Positions 27,544 through 35,922 of a stretch of DNA of 64,000 nt are shown here, piece after piece. The notes beneath the pieces are model-generated. The model had not been told where the DNA came from and searched no databases. It saw only the letters and a program-made list of their open reading frames with translations. Position 1 is the first letter of the stretch; every line of letters starts with the position of its first letter. The position numbers and the translations under genes were made by a program. This DNA is from Candidatus Kapaibacterium sp. (GTDB lineage: Bacteria; Bacteroidota; Ignavibacteria; Kapaibacteriales; UBA2268), in contig JAPLFL010000104.1 in NCBI GenBank assembly GCA_026390695.1, positions 22,509-86,508 on the forward strand. The letters are read 5' to 3'.

Positions 27544-28173
27544 ATGATTGCAAACAAAATCGATAAAGCAGAACAAATTAAAATATCAAATGAACAGGAT
27601 TATGCTGCTGTACGTTTAGTTTTAGAAGGCGATAACTCTGCATTTCAAATTTTACAAAAGAAATACAAAAGAATTCTGGCTTCGCTTATTCGTAAGATGG
27701 TTCGTGACGAAGATGATATTGAAGATTTGCTACAAGAAACCTTCATCAAAGCATACAGATCATTACATACATTTCAGTTCGGTTACTCATTTTCTTCATG
27801 GCTTTATCGTGTAGCTTCAAATAACTGCATTGATTTTTTGCGAAAAAAACGGTTCCAGACAATTTCAATCGACCAAACACTTGATCCAACGGGCGAAGAA
27901 GATACTACTTATGAGATTCGTGACGAATCATATCAGCCGGATTTAAACTACATGAATGAAGAACGAAAGAATGTCCTGATGCGGGCAATCGAGAATCTTC
28001 CTGAAAACTACCGCATAATAATCAAACTACGTCATGAAGAAGATATGGATTATAATCAAATTGGTGAAGCACTAAATCTTCCGATTGGCACTGTGAAAGC
28101 ACACATTTTCAGAGCGAGAAAAATTCTGTTGGCTAATCTACAGAGCCAGAGCTATCTGTTTCAGGAGGATTGA
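27544..28173 (+). CDS. ECF-type RNA polymerase sigma factor
   Basis: 209 aa. Region 2 (FQILQKKYKRILASLIRKMV, EDLLQETFIKAYRSLHTF, SFSSWLYRVASNNCIDFLRK) and region 4 (LPENYRIIIKLRHEEDMDYN, then QIGEALNLPIGTVKAHIFRA) are both complete. No anti-sigma gene is adjacent. This type is common in Bacteroidota and Chlorobi as a stand-alone sigma downstream of housekeeping genes. Its last 41 nt are overlapped on the opposite strand by the end of the HEPN pseudogene frame. It lies 19 nt after psd and is probably co-transcribed with it. Confidence 0.92.
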   Translation: MIANKIDKAEQIKISNEQDYAAVRLVLEGDNSAFQILQKKYKRILASLIRKMVRDEDDIEDLLQETFIKAYRSLHTFQFGYSFSSWLYRVASNNCIDFLRKKRFQTISIDQTLDPTGEEDTTYEIRDESYQPDLNYMNEERKNVLMRAIENLPENYRIIIKLRHEEDMDYNQIGEALNLPIGTVKAHIFRARKILLANLQSQSYLFQED

Positions 28174-28691
28174 GAATTAATTTTTCGATCACATCGACAA
28201 ACACAAGCATATCTTCGTAATAACTCTCTACGTCAGCCTTTTGAAATTCAACAAAGTCCTCATAATCATTTTCTTGATGTTTATCAAAAGTGTCTTTTTA
28301 AATTCTTCCCAATTCATTCTTAACAATCCCGGTACGAATAAAATTGAAATTAAACCATCCCTTCAATTGTTTATACTTCGAAGTTGAGAAATTAAACTAA
28401 CCCAGATTAAATAGTAGGGTCACGGCTTGCCGTGCCCTCTTTGTTTAAGATATATCTTTGTAGTGGCGGGTTCTGAACCCGCCACTACTGATATTATCAA
28501 TTGAATATTTTTTCTATTGAATTATTTGGGTTGAACTGAGAGTGCTGAAACAATATGGAATACAGAGAAATAAATTCGATTTAATGCATTTTCGTGCGAT
28601 TATTCTCCAAAGCTAATTTTGCATCTTCAATTGTATCCTTAGCCTTTTGAATTCTATAATCGACCAAAGTTTGTTTATCAAGCTGCTTCAT
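28133..28691 (-). pseudogene. Broken HEPN-domain toxin gene interrupted by a MITE-like insertion
   Basis: Three pieces of one HEPN protein can be read on the minus strand. From ATG 28691: MKQLDKQTLVDYRIQ to LALENNRTK. After a one-base loss in an A run near 28590: NALNRIYFSVFHIVSALSV. After a 134-bp insertion (28399-28532): FNFSTSKYKQLKGWFNFNF, then IRTGIVKNELGRI, an in-frame TAA at 28298-28300, and KDTFDKHQENDYEDFVEF running on to a TAG at 28133. The order and motifs match the pfam05168-type HEPN domain, usually an RNase toxin paired with a MNT nucleotidyltransferase. Its ATG overlaps the MNT gene by 14 nt. The frameshift, insertion and nonsense codon make it a pseudogene. The tail overlaps the end of the sigma gene antisense. 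Confidence 0.85.
28399..28532. mobile_element. 134-bp MITE-like element inside the HEPN gene
   Basis: On the minus strand the insert begins AACCCAAATAATTCAATAG and ends CTATTTAATCTGGGTT, an imperfect terminal inverted repeat. Inside are two strong palindromes. One (28460-28488) is perfect, with 14-bp arms GTAGTGGCGGGTTC around one base. The other (28417-28437) has CACGGC/GCCGTG arms. AGTT occurs just outside both ends and may be a target-site duplication. It has no coding capacity, and its GC-rich palindromes stand out from the AT-rich surroundings. It is unrelated in sequence to the other MITE-like repeats in the window. Confidence 0.7.
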
Positions 28692-29004
28692 AAAAAATTC
28701 CTTCATACTTGATATTCTCTCTGAGTGGTGTTATTGGCTCAGTAAGATCAATATTATTTAGGAAAGGATTATCAATTATCACATTATATTTAATCATCAA
28801 TGTGAAAATAATATTCCTAACTTCTCTTTTAAGTTTTTCTTTTAAATTTCGATTAAAAATAATAGCCAAATCATAATCAGAATCTTCTCTAAAATCGCCA
28901 CGGGCGCGGGATCCAAAAAGATAAATACCACGGAAATCCGGATATTTCTGCTTTATTTCATCTATTAGTTCGTGAATTATCTTTTCAGTTTTCTCTTCAA
29001 CCAT
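28678..29004 (-). CDS. mntA: MNT-type minimal nucleotidyltransferase (antitoxin of a HEPN/MNT pair)
   Basis: 108 aa from the ATG at 29004 (MVEEKTEKIIHELIDEIKQK); an upstream in-frame start at 29028 adds 8 residues. The GSx10DxD active site is intact: GSRARGDFREDSDYDLAI. In characterised MNT/HEPN pairs the transferase modifies and neutralises the HEPN RNase. Here the partner downstream is a pseudogene, so this is an orphan antitoxin or may act in trans. The sequence shows no truncation. Confidence 0.88.
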   Translation of the reverse strand: MVEEKTEKIIHELIDEIKQKYPDFRGIYLFGSRARGDFREDSDYDLAIIFNRNLKEKLKREVRNIIFTLMIKYNVIIDNPFLNNIDLTEPITPLRENIKYEGIFYEAA

Positions 29005-29141
29005 TGTTAATTTATAGAAATAATACAATTATCAATTTAAATTAAGAAAAAAAAACTAATAGTCATAATCTTATATAATTCGTAAATTAGAATAATTTTT
29101 TAATTCATTTTAAATTGATTATTATTATTATTGGTGATGCT

Positions 29142-32100
29142 ATGAAAAAATTCCTTATATCCCTTCTAACGCTCCTGATGCCATTTATCCTAATCGCTAC
29201 ACCTGTTGAAATTAAATATGACAATGGGACATCACGCACGAATTATGATAATCATATTGACCGTGAAGAATCTCTATTTCTGATGCCAGATGGGCCTTGC
29301 AATATTACTGAATTGAAGGTCTATTTCGCCGGAACAGTTGCTCAGGAAGATACGATTTATATCGTTGGGGATCCATCGGAAGGCACGGTCTCCCCTACTT
29401 TTTGGGTTTTATCTTATAATATCAAATATCCGCCAATTGTTGTTCAGTATGACGGGAAGCCGGGATGGCGCAGTTTCCCAATCAACGGTTTACGCTCGGA
29501 TGGATTGGATAGAATTTGTGTGCAGCACCGAGTTAAAGACGGTGGACCATATTTTGGTCAGGATACCAAAGGACAATCCGTTGTTCGGGGTTTTTATTGC
29601 GATACTGATGAAAATAACTCTCTCGGCGGACCTGGAGCTTATAAATTAGCAGTTGGAAATTTTATGATCAGATTAATGGTTGAATATGACCTGCCTTTTC
29701 AAAATACTTCACAACTGCCACCAGCAGCAGTTCTAACAAACGCATCAATTCGACTTGGTATTACAGATTCAAAAGCTAATCTTATCGCAAGCAGCGATGT
29801 TTCCATTGTGGACTGGAATAACGACAATTATGATGATATTGCGATTGGATCATATTTTTTTGAAAATCATAAAGACGGAACTTTTATCAATGTAAGTGCA
29901 AAATTCAATATATCAGCAGGGATGACTTCCTGGGCTGATTTTGATGGAGACGGTTTTCCAGATTGTTATGCTCTTGTTAACGGTGCTTGGCAGGAAGATA
30001 AAAAAATGATGGTTTCAGGTGATGCCATTTATAAGAATAATTCAGGTCAATCATTCTCTAAGCAGATCAGTACTAATTTATTCAAGACACCTTATCCTAA
30101 TCCGTCGGATGATTTTAAACTGACAAAAAAATATATAAATGATACTATTTTTAATCCTTATAGTTGCATTACTCCTCTTTGGGGAGATTTTAATGGTGAT
30201 GGCCGTCCCGATTTGTTTCTTGCTAACAACCGGGTGGGAGTGACCGTAAATGGAAATTACTGTGAGCGGTATTTCCCTGATCAGCTCTGGTTGCAGAATA
30301 GCAGTGGACAATTTGAAAATAATTCCTTTACATCTGGTATCCTTGGTTTCGAGAAATATTCTACTGATAACGGTAGTGGATGGTTTGGCTGGGAAGACTG
30401 CTATGGAGCCTCTGCTTCGGATTATAATAAAGATGGAAAAACAGATATTTTTGTTGCAACATATAGATTGGTACGTGACAGATTGTATAGAAACGACGGA
30501 GCTGGGAAATTCACAGATGTTGGTACTCAGACAGGAGTGTTGGGGAATCCTACCGCTGATCCTAATGCCTTTGGTCACGGAATGGGCTCTGAATGGGCTG
30601 ATATTAACAACGATGGCTTACCTGATTTAACAGTAGGAAATCTCGGCCATCCCGACTGGCGTGGCCAATGGTCAAATCCTTCGCTAATTTTTATAAATGG
30701 TGGAGCTTCAAAGAATTTTGCATTCACAGAAAATCATCGCAATATGGGACTGAAATTTTTTGAAATGAATGCCGGAGTTTGTTGGGCTGATCTGGATTTA
30801 GACGGGAATCAGGATTTATGGCACGGGCAGATTTCTTATAATGCAGAAGGCTCACAGGGCGAACCCAAGCGTGCTGGTCACTTTTATATGAATCAGGGTG
30901 CCCCTGATTTTAAACTTAAAGACATGACATGGTATTTCGGTGCATTGGTACACGGTCCATGGTCTGCTGCACGAATTGATTATGATAGGGACGGAGACAT
31001 TGACCTGGTGGTATGCAGTAATTTTGAAGGAGTGAAGGTTTTTAGAAATGATATGCCACATCGGGGTAAATGGATAGAACTAAAACTGAAGGGCAGTCCC
31101 AAAGATAATGTATCAACAGAATGTTTTGGTTGCAAAGCAACGATTTATTCGGGTAATCAAATGTTTTATCGTGATCTGAATGGATCTATTGCGGGTACAC
31201 GTACAACACAGAATAGCTTTGACCTACATTTTGGTTTGGGGAATATTTTAAATATTGACAGTATTGTTATCAATTATCCAAACGGTCAGAAAAACCTAAT
31301 CAAAAATATCGAAATGAATAATTATTATGTTATTCCGTATATGCAAAGCGCTTCTGCACCGATTCTTTGCACTCCCGCTCTGCAGGATCCTCCGAATTAC
31401 TGTATGAATAAAACAATTAATAAACTTGTCTGGAATTCAGTTGCAGGAGCTGTTAAATATGAAATCCAATATTCTTTTTGTTATAATTTCACTGGTGTTA
31501 TACAAGACACATGCTTTGATTTTCATACAGTCACTGTGTTTGGAAAAGGTACTACAGAATTATCTACTACATTTACAGATCAATACAGTTATAATTGGAG
31601 AGTACGAGCCTTTACAGCCAACGATAGTAGCAACTGGTCAACAGTTTGGTCATTCACTAATGGCAAACCCAAACCTTCGGCTCCTACTCTTGTTAGCCCT
31701 GCTAACAAAACAACCGAAGTACCTGTTACACCACAGTTAGTCTGGTTAGCAGCTTATTATCCAATCTCTGCCAAGATTAATACTGCTTATAATGTTCAGA
31801 TTTCAAAATCCAACACTTTTTCATCATTAATTGTGGATTCAACAAATATTCTTGCTCTGACAGCTAATATTGGAACAATATTAGAGCCACAGACTACTTA
31901 TTACTGGCGCTGCAGAGCAATTAATGCAGACGTTCAAGTTCAGGGTGACTGGTCAAATATTTTTTCGTTTACTACTCTAAATCTTCCATTAAAAGTAAAT
32001 TTGAGTTCACCAGCTAACAATGATTCAAACATAGTTGTTCCTATTTCAGTAAAATGGCAGAGTGTAACAAACTCCAATTCATATATCGCTGAATTGGCTA

Positions 32101-32564
32101 CTGATGCTAATTTCTCAAATATTGTTTATACCAAAAATACCATACCTTTTACAAAATTGACTCTGACAGCCAATGAATTAAAACCAAATACAAAGTATTT
32201 TTGGCACGTAAGAGGAACAAATGATGGTGGGAATGGCTCTTGGAGTGATACTTGGAGTTTTAAAACAGGGATATTCGGTTCTGTTGGAAATAATCGAATA
32301 GAAGGAGTATATTACTTTCAAGATGTTCATCCTAATCCTTCAGATGGAAATTTTAGTATAAATTTATATTTATATAAGCCATCAAATATTAGCTATAAGA
32401 TATATAATGAGTCAGGTGAACTTATTTTTGAAAAAGCTGAAATACTTCATAGCACTGGCTCAGTGCAATTAGTATGGGATTCATCTCTTTTCTCTACAGG
32501 TGTTTATTATATAAAAATTTATATTGATAATTATCAAATAAATGAAATTTTAACAAAGATTTAA
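29142..32564 (+). CDS. T9SS-exported FG-GAP/ASPIC propeller protein with FnIII-like domains
   Basis: 1140 aa from the ATG at 29142 (MKKFLISLLTLLMPFILIA signal peptide); an in-frame ATG 27 nt upstream is less likely. Residues from about 205 to 645 hold seven calcium-loop repeats of FG-GAP/VCBS type, for example DFDGDGFPD, DFNGDGRPD, DYNKDGKTD, DINNDGLPD and DYDRDGDIDLVV, making a beta-propeller. An ASPIC/UnbV domain follows (GKWIELKLKGSPKDN to INYPNGQK). Three fibronectin-III-like domains follow (about 745-1045, with TYYWRCRA and KYFWHVRG). The last about 80 residues, from HPNPSDGNFSINLYLY, form a T9SS type A sorting domain. It is a large surface or secreted calcium-binding protein; the ligand is unknown. 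Confidence 0.9.
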   Translation: MKKFLISLLTLLMPFILIATPVEIKYDNGTSRTNYDNHIDREESLFLMPDGPCNITELKVYFAGTVAQEDTIYIVGDPSEGTVSPTFWVLSYNIKYPPIVVQYDGKPGWRSFPINGLRSDGLDRICVQHRVKDGGPYFGQDTKGQSVVRGFYCDTDENNSLGGPGAYKLAVGNFMIRLMVEYDLPFQNTSQLPPAAVLTNASIRLGITDSKANLIASSDVSIVDWNNDNYDDIAIGSYFFENHKDGTFINVSAKFNISAGMTSWADFDGDGFPDCYALVNGAWQEDKKMMVSGDAIYKNNSGQSFSKQISTNLFKTPYPNPSDDFKLTKKYINDTIFNPYSCITPLWGDFNGDGRPDLFLANNRVGVTVNGNYCERYFPDQLWLQNSSGQFENNSFTSGILGFEKYSTDNGSGWFGWEDCYGASASDYNKDGKTDIFVATYRLVRDRLYRNDGAGKFTDVGTQTGVLGNPTADPNAFGHGMGSEWADINNDGLPDLTVGNLGHPDWRGQWSNPSLIFINGGASKNFAFTENHRNMGLKFFEMNAGVCWADLDLDGNQDLWHGQISYNAEGSQGEPKRAGHFYMNQGAPDFKLKDMTWYFGALVHGPWSAARIDYDRDGDIDLVVCSNFEGVKVFRNDMPHRGKWIELKLKGSPKDNVSTECFGCKATIYSGNQMFYRDLNGSIAGTRTTQNSFDLHFGLGNILNIDSIVINYPNGQKNLIKNIEMNNYYVIPYMQSASAPILCTPALQDPPNYCMNKTINKLVWNSVAGAVKYEIQYSFCYNFTGVIQDTCFDFHTVTVFGKGTTELSTTFTDQYSYNWRVRAFTANDSSNWSTVWSFTNGKPKPSAPTLVSPANKTTEVPVTPQLVWLAAYYPISAKINTAYNVQISKSNTFSSLIVDSTNILALTANIGTILEPQTTYYWRCRAINADVQVQGDWSNIFSFTTLNLPLKVNLSSPANNDSNIVVPISVKWQSVTNSNSYIAELATDANFSNIVYTKNTIPFTKLTLTANELKPNTKYFWHVRGTNDGGNGSWSDTWSFKTGIFGSVGNNRIEGVYYFQDVHPNPSDGNFSINLYLYKPSNISYKIYNESGELIFEKAEILHSTGSVQLVWDSSLFSTGVYYIKIYIDNYQINEILTKI

Positions 32565-32635
32565 TTGCATTTATTAATAAAAATAATTAATTTACAATTG
32601 GAGCAATTCTTTTTTTAAATAATTTCGGGAGTTTT

Positions 32636-33031
32636 ATGATTAAAAAGTTTCTCATTGCAATTGTTGTTGTTTTTGTTGCCATTCAAGTTATGGACTATGT
32701 TCTCCATAGCTTGATTCTTGGGCATATTTACCAACAAAATGCTTCCATTTGGCGCCCAAATATGATGAATCTTATGTGGGCTATGCACCTTTCTACATTT
32801 ATTGTAACAGTCTGTTTTGTTTATATTTATTATAAGCTTATACAGAATAAATCTGCTTTCCGGGGTGTTTGGTACGGTATCGTATATGGCATTGCCGCTG
32901 GAATGGGAATGGGATATTCTACATATTGCATGTTTCCGATTCCATACGTTTTAGCAGTAAGTTGGTTCTTTGGATCAGTAATTATCTATACGATTGCAGG
33001 ACTGATAACGGCTTTGATCATTAAAGAATAG
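32636..33031 (+). CDS. Small four-helix membrane protein
   Basis: 131 aa with hydrophobic helices at about 3-25, 44-66, 78-98 and 102-128. There are no charged pairs suggesting an ion channel and no cysteine motif. A run of glycines and methionines (GIAAGMGMGYSTY) lies in the third helix. The ATG at 32636 follows a GGGAG Shine-Dalgarno about 6 nt upstream. I do not recognise a family beyond a general small integral membrane protein. A clear terminator follows at 33054, so it is a single-gene unit. Confidence 0.75.
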   Translation: MIKKFLIAIVVVFVAIQVMDYVLHSLILGHIYQQNASIWRPNMMNLMWAMHLSTFIVTVCFVYIYYKLIQNKSAFRGVWYGIVYGIAAGMGMGYSTYCMFPIPYVLAVSWFFGSVIIYTIAGLITALIIKE

Positions 33032-33053
33032 TTTATTGAAAATTTTGAAAAGA

Positions 33054-33090
33054 AAAGCTGGCATTGACATTGGTTTTACCAGCTTTTTTT
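33054..33090 (+). terminator. Rho-independent terminator after the small membrane protein
   Basis: AAAGCTGG (33054-33061) pairs with CCAGCTTT (33079-33086) around a 17-nt loop and runs straight into seven T residues. Confidence 0.85.
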
Positions 33091-33131
33091 ATTTTTATCA
33101 TATATTGTAAAATCGTTTCCTACTTGAAGGC

Positions 33132-33201
33132 TGTCATTCCTGCGTATGCAGGAATCCCCTGATTGGCACTGGAAGGAGATTCCCGCATGCTCGAAAATGA
33201 C
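33132..33201. repeat. Solitary core hairpin of the MITE-like family
   Basis: A 70-bp palindromic core begins GTCATTCCTGCGTATGCAGG, followed by a spacer and a decayed inverse arm ending AAAATGAC. It has no recognisable GAGGC or GAGACTG terminal repeats, so it is a degraded copy. Confidence 0.75.
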
Positions 33202-33270
33202 AATAATTCCTAATTCATTAAGGAAATGATATAATATTAATAGCTTTTGTTTGTTTTAATGATAGAATTT

Positions 33271-33729
33271 ATGAAAAAAACAATATCTTTGAATCTAAAA
33301 TATCCGCCATCCAAGCCATGTTCCTGCGATATTTGCACAAGTTACTGCCAACGTCCGGGATGGTGGACAATTGAAGAAGCAGAACGTGCTATTGATGCCG
33401 GATATTCTTCCAGAATGATGCTTGAAATGGCTCCGGATATGACTTTCGGTGTACTGTCTCCCTCATTTTATGGATGTGAAGGTTACTTTGCAATGAATTT
33501 ATTCTCAAAGGAAGGTTGTAATTTTCTTAAAAATGGGTTATGTGAACTTCATGGAACAGACTTTATTCCACTCGAATGCCGCTTCTGCCACCATGACCGT
33601 GTAGGTGAGGGTAAAAATTGTCACAGCGATTTGGAGAAGATGTGGAACAGTAATGAAGGTCGTACATTAGTGGCAAGATGGTCAAAAATAGTTGAATTAC
33701 TAAAAAAAGTCAGTAAAACTAATGGTTAA
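33271..33729 (+). CDS. Cysteine-rich putative metal-binding protein (YkgJ-like)
   Basis: 152 aa from the ATG at 33271; the ATG at 33259 is also possible. Clustered cysteines and histidines occur at PCSCDICTSYCQRPGWW, YGCEGYF, GCNFLKNGLCELH and PLECRFCHHD. This pattern fits the zinc- or iron-chelating cysteine-cluster group related to YkgJ. PGWWTIEEAERAIDAGYSSR is well conserved in the members I know. It is cytoplasmic, with no signal peptide. The biochemical role of the family is not established. It is convergent with gpsA. Confidence 0.78.
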   Translation: MKKTISLNLKYPPSKPCSCDICTSYCQRPGWWTIEEAERAIDAGYSSRMMLEMAPDMTFGVLSPSFYGCEGYFAMNLFSKEGCNFLKNGLCELHGTDFIPLECRFCHHDRVGEGKNCHSDLEKMWNSNEGRTLVARWSKIVELLKKVSKTNG

Positions 33730-33796
33730 TGGTTAATTAATCTGGAAAAATACAATTCAACTCCGATATAACTCATAACTCATAATTAAAATAGTC

Positions 33797-34816
33797 CTAC
33801 CACCACCATTCATGCTTTGCTTGTCTATTCATCAGGACTTTGATTGCTTCAAGTGGTTTAACATTGTTAAAAATTATTTCATACATCTGTTCAGTTATAG
33901 GCATTTCGACTCCATGTTTTTTGCCAAGAAAATATGCTGATTCAGTAGTTGATATACCTTCCGCTACCATCTGCATGTGGGTAATAATATCTTCAACAGA
34001 CCTGCCCTTACCAATTTGCTCACCAACATATCTGTTACGACTATGAAAACTATTGCATGTAACAACCAGATCACCCAAACCTGATAAACCGGACAAAGTC
34101 ATCTGCTTTCCACCTATGGAGTAGGCCAGTCTTGACATCTCAGCCAATCCACGTGTTATCAAAGCAGCTTTTGTATTATCCCCTAACTCCAGTCCATCGA
34201 TTATTCCTGCAGCTATTGCAATAACATTTTTCAAAGCACCACCAATTTCACAACCAACCACGTCGTCAGAATTATAAACTCTGAATGAATTTGATGTAAA
34301 TAAATCCTGTACATATTTTGAGGTTAATGGATTATCAGAAGCTGCGACTACTGTGGTTGGAACATTACGAGCTACCTCTTCGGCATGACTTGGGCCTGTA
34401 ATCACACAAAAATCATCAGGATTTAAACCTAAATCACTCATTAATTCCGATGGTCGCATCAGACTGTGTTTTTCTATGCCCTTTGAACAGTTAACAACAA
34501 TTTTTTCAGTCAAAATAAATTTATACTCTGAAAATACCGGTCTTATAAATTGAGTAGGAATAACCAATATCAAGGCTTCTTTAAACCTCATTTCTTTTGG
34601 ATCAATGCTTGCTCTCAATGTTTGAGGAAGTTCAATACCGTTTAAATAAATTTTGTTTGTATGAATAGTATTGATTTCATTCACCACTTCAGTTTCATGT
34701 GACCATAAAGTAACATGGTGCCCGTTATTTACTAATAGTGCAGCCAAAGCCGTACCCCAGCCCCCCGCTCCGATTACACCGATTCTCTTTTTATCTTTTT
34801 TCATATTTTTTTCCAT
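33797..34816 (-). CDS. gpsA: NAD(P)-dependent glycerol-3-phosphate dehydrogenase
   Basis: 339 aa from the ATG at 34816; the ATG at 34804 is also possible, and the longer reading to 34840 is unlikely. The enzyme makes glycerol 3-phosphate from dihydroxyacetone phosphate for phospholipid synthesis. The dinucleotide-binding loop is GVIGAGGWGTALA. Catalytic-lysine regions are VNCSKGIEKH and GGALKNVIAIAAG, and the late substrate motif LSGLGDLVVTC is intact. Upstream on the same strand is plsY, whose acyltransferase uses this product. The two are separated by a nested MITE-like insertion. Confidence 0.97.
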   Translation of the reverse strand: MEKNMKKDKKRIGVIGAGGWGTALAALLVNNGHHVTLWSHETEVVNEINTIHTNKIYLNGIELPQTLRASIDPKEMRFKEALILVIPTQFIRPVFSEYKFILTEKIVVNCSKGIEKHSLMRPSELMSDLGLNPDDFCVITGPSHAEEVARNVPTTVVAASDNPLTSKYVQDLFTSNSFRVYNSDDVVGCEIGGALKNVIAIAAGIIDGLELGDNTKAALITRGLAEMSRLAYSIGGKQMTLSGLSGLGDLVVTCNSFHSRNRYVGEQIGKGRSVEDIITHMQMVAEGISTTESAYFLGKKHGVEMPITEQMYEIIFNNVKPLEAIKVLMNRQAKHEWWW

Positions 34817-34840
34817 AATAACAACAATAATAAAAATCAA

Positions 34841-35105
34841 AGCTGTTTTAAAAGTAGAATATTTACCAAAAATGTCATTCCTGCGAATGAGACTGTGTGA
34901 AAACTACCTTTACTTGTCATTCCTGCGAATGCAGGATTCCCCAATTGCGCCATGGAAGGGGATTCCCGCATTCGCGGGAATGACAGATACGTGAATATTT
35001 CGTGTTTTCACACAGTCTCGCATGCGGGAATCCCCTTTCAGTACCACTTTAGGGGATTCCTGCATTCGCAGGAATGACAGAAAAGTAACTTATGAGATAG
35101 CCTTT
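34841..35105. repeat. Nested pair of palindromic MITE-like elements between plsY and gpsA
   Basis: The outer element carries the core palindrome, from GTCATTCCTGCGAAT near 34874 to GGAATGAC at 35078. A 131-bp copy (34889-35019) with perfect ends GAGACTGTGTGAAAAC and the inverse GTTTTCACACAGTCTC is inserted in its left arm. Outer terminal repeats are decayed (AGCTGTTTTAAAAG and ACTTATGAGATAGCC). Confidence 0.85.
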
Positions 35106-35152
35106 ATTATTTAAACTATTTTTTCTATGTATTCAAAAGCTTTATATTAAGT

Positions 35153-35851
35153 TCAATTTTTTTTACCGAGTTTAATCAATTGAAGCTTATTAAATTTATT
35201 TTCGTTCCCTTTTAATAGTCGGGCTATATTTTGTCTGTGAGTAAAAATAAGGAATACAGATATAAATAATGCAAAGTAAATCAGAACGGGATATTCCGGC
35301 ATGTTATCGCGAAAAATATTAAATCTGACTAATAAAGATAATGGAAATGCACAACCAGCAATCATAGAACCTAATGAGATATAACCTGAAAATATTACAA
35401 CGAGGATAAAGGCAACAACTGCTATAGACATATCTATCGGGGCAATCCCAATCAACATTCCGGCTAATGTATTTACTCCTTTTCCTCCGCGAAATCCTGC
35501 AAAAACTGTAAACACATGGCCAATAATGGCGAAGAAACCGGCAAAAATTCTTACAAGTATAAGATCATTAAACCAGTTAATATTATTTGGAAATACTATA
35601 TTCAGACCAAAATAGTTTACAACAACAACAACAGGAATTACACCTTTAAGAATATCAATAACTTGAATAAACAAACCCCATTTCCAGCCAAGTAATCTAA
35701 AAGCATTTGTACTTCCCATATTTCCACTGCCTTTTTCTCTAATATCAAAGCCGAAAACCCTTTTACTTACTATTAATGCAGTTGGTATTGAACCTATAAT
35801 ATAACTAATCAGTGCGATGATAACTAAGTTCCAATATTGCGATAAATCCAT
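35153..35851 (-). CDS. plsY: Acyl-phosphate:glycerol-3-phosphate acyltransferase
   Basis: 232 aa integral membrane enzyme with five or more hydrophobic helices. It transfers the acyl group from acyl-phosphate to glycerol 3-phosphate, the first step of phosphatidic acid synthesis. The family motifs are present: GSIPTALIVSKRVFGFDIRE, GSGNMGSTNAFRLLGWKWG, and GHVFTVFAGFRGGKGVNTLA (phosphate-binding loop). It lies upstream of gpsA and downstream of a SpoU-type methyltransferase on the same strand. No plsX is in the window. Confidence 0.96.
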   Translation of the reverse strand: MDLSQYWNLVIIALISYIIGSIPTALIVSKRVFGFDIREKGSGNMGSTNAFRLLGWKWGLFIQVIDILKGVIPVVVVVNYFGLNIVFPNNINWFNDLILVRIFAGFFAIIGHVFTVFAGFRGGKGVNTLAGMLIGIAPIDMSIAVVAFILVVIFSGYISLGSMIAGCAFPLSLLVRFNIFRDNMPEYPVLIYFALFISVFLIFTHRQNIARLLKGNENKFNKLQLIKLGKKN

Positions 35852-35922
35852 AAATATTTCAAATAATTGATAAACAAAACAACTTACAACAAATATATAT
35901 AAAACATGAATAAAATCAAAAT

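Noticed and set aside
28261..28317. Short separate gene starting ATG AAT TGG GAA at 28317 on the minus strand
   Set aside because: The continuous HEPN frame upstream and downstream explains this stretch better; the apparent start is out of frame with the HEPN match.
30078..30578. 166-codon open frame antisense to the FG-GAP protein
   Set aside because: It overlaps calcium-loop repeats that are clearly coding on the plus strand.
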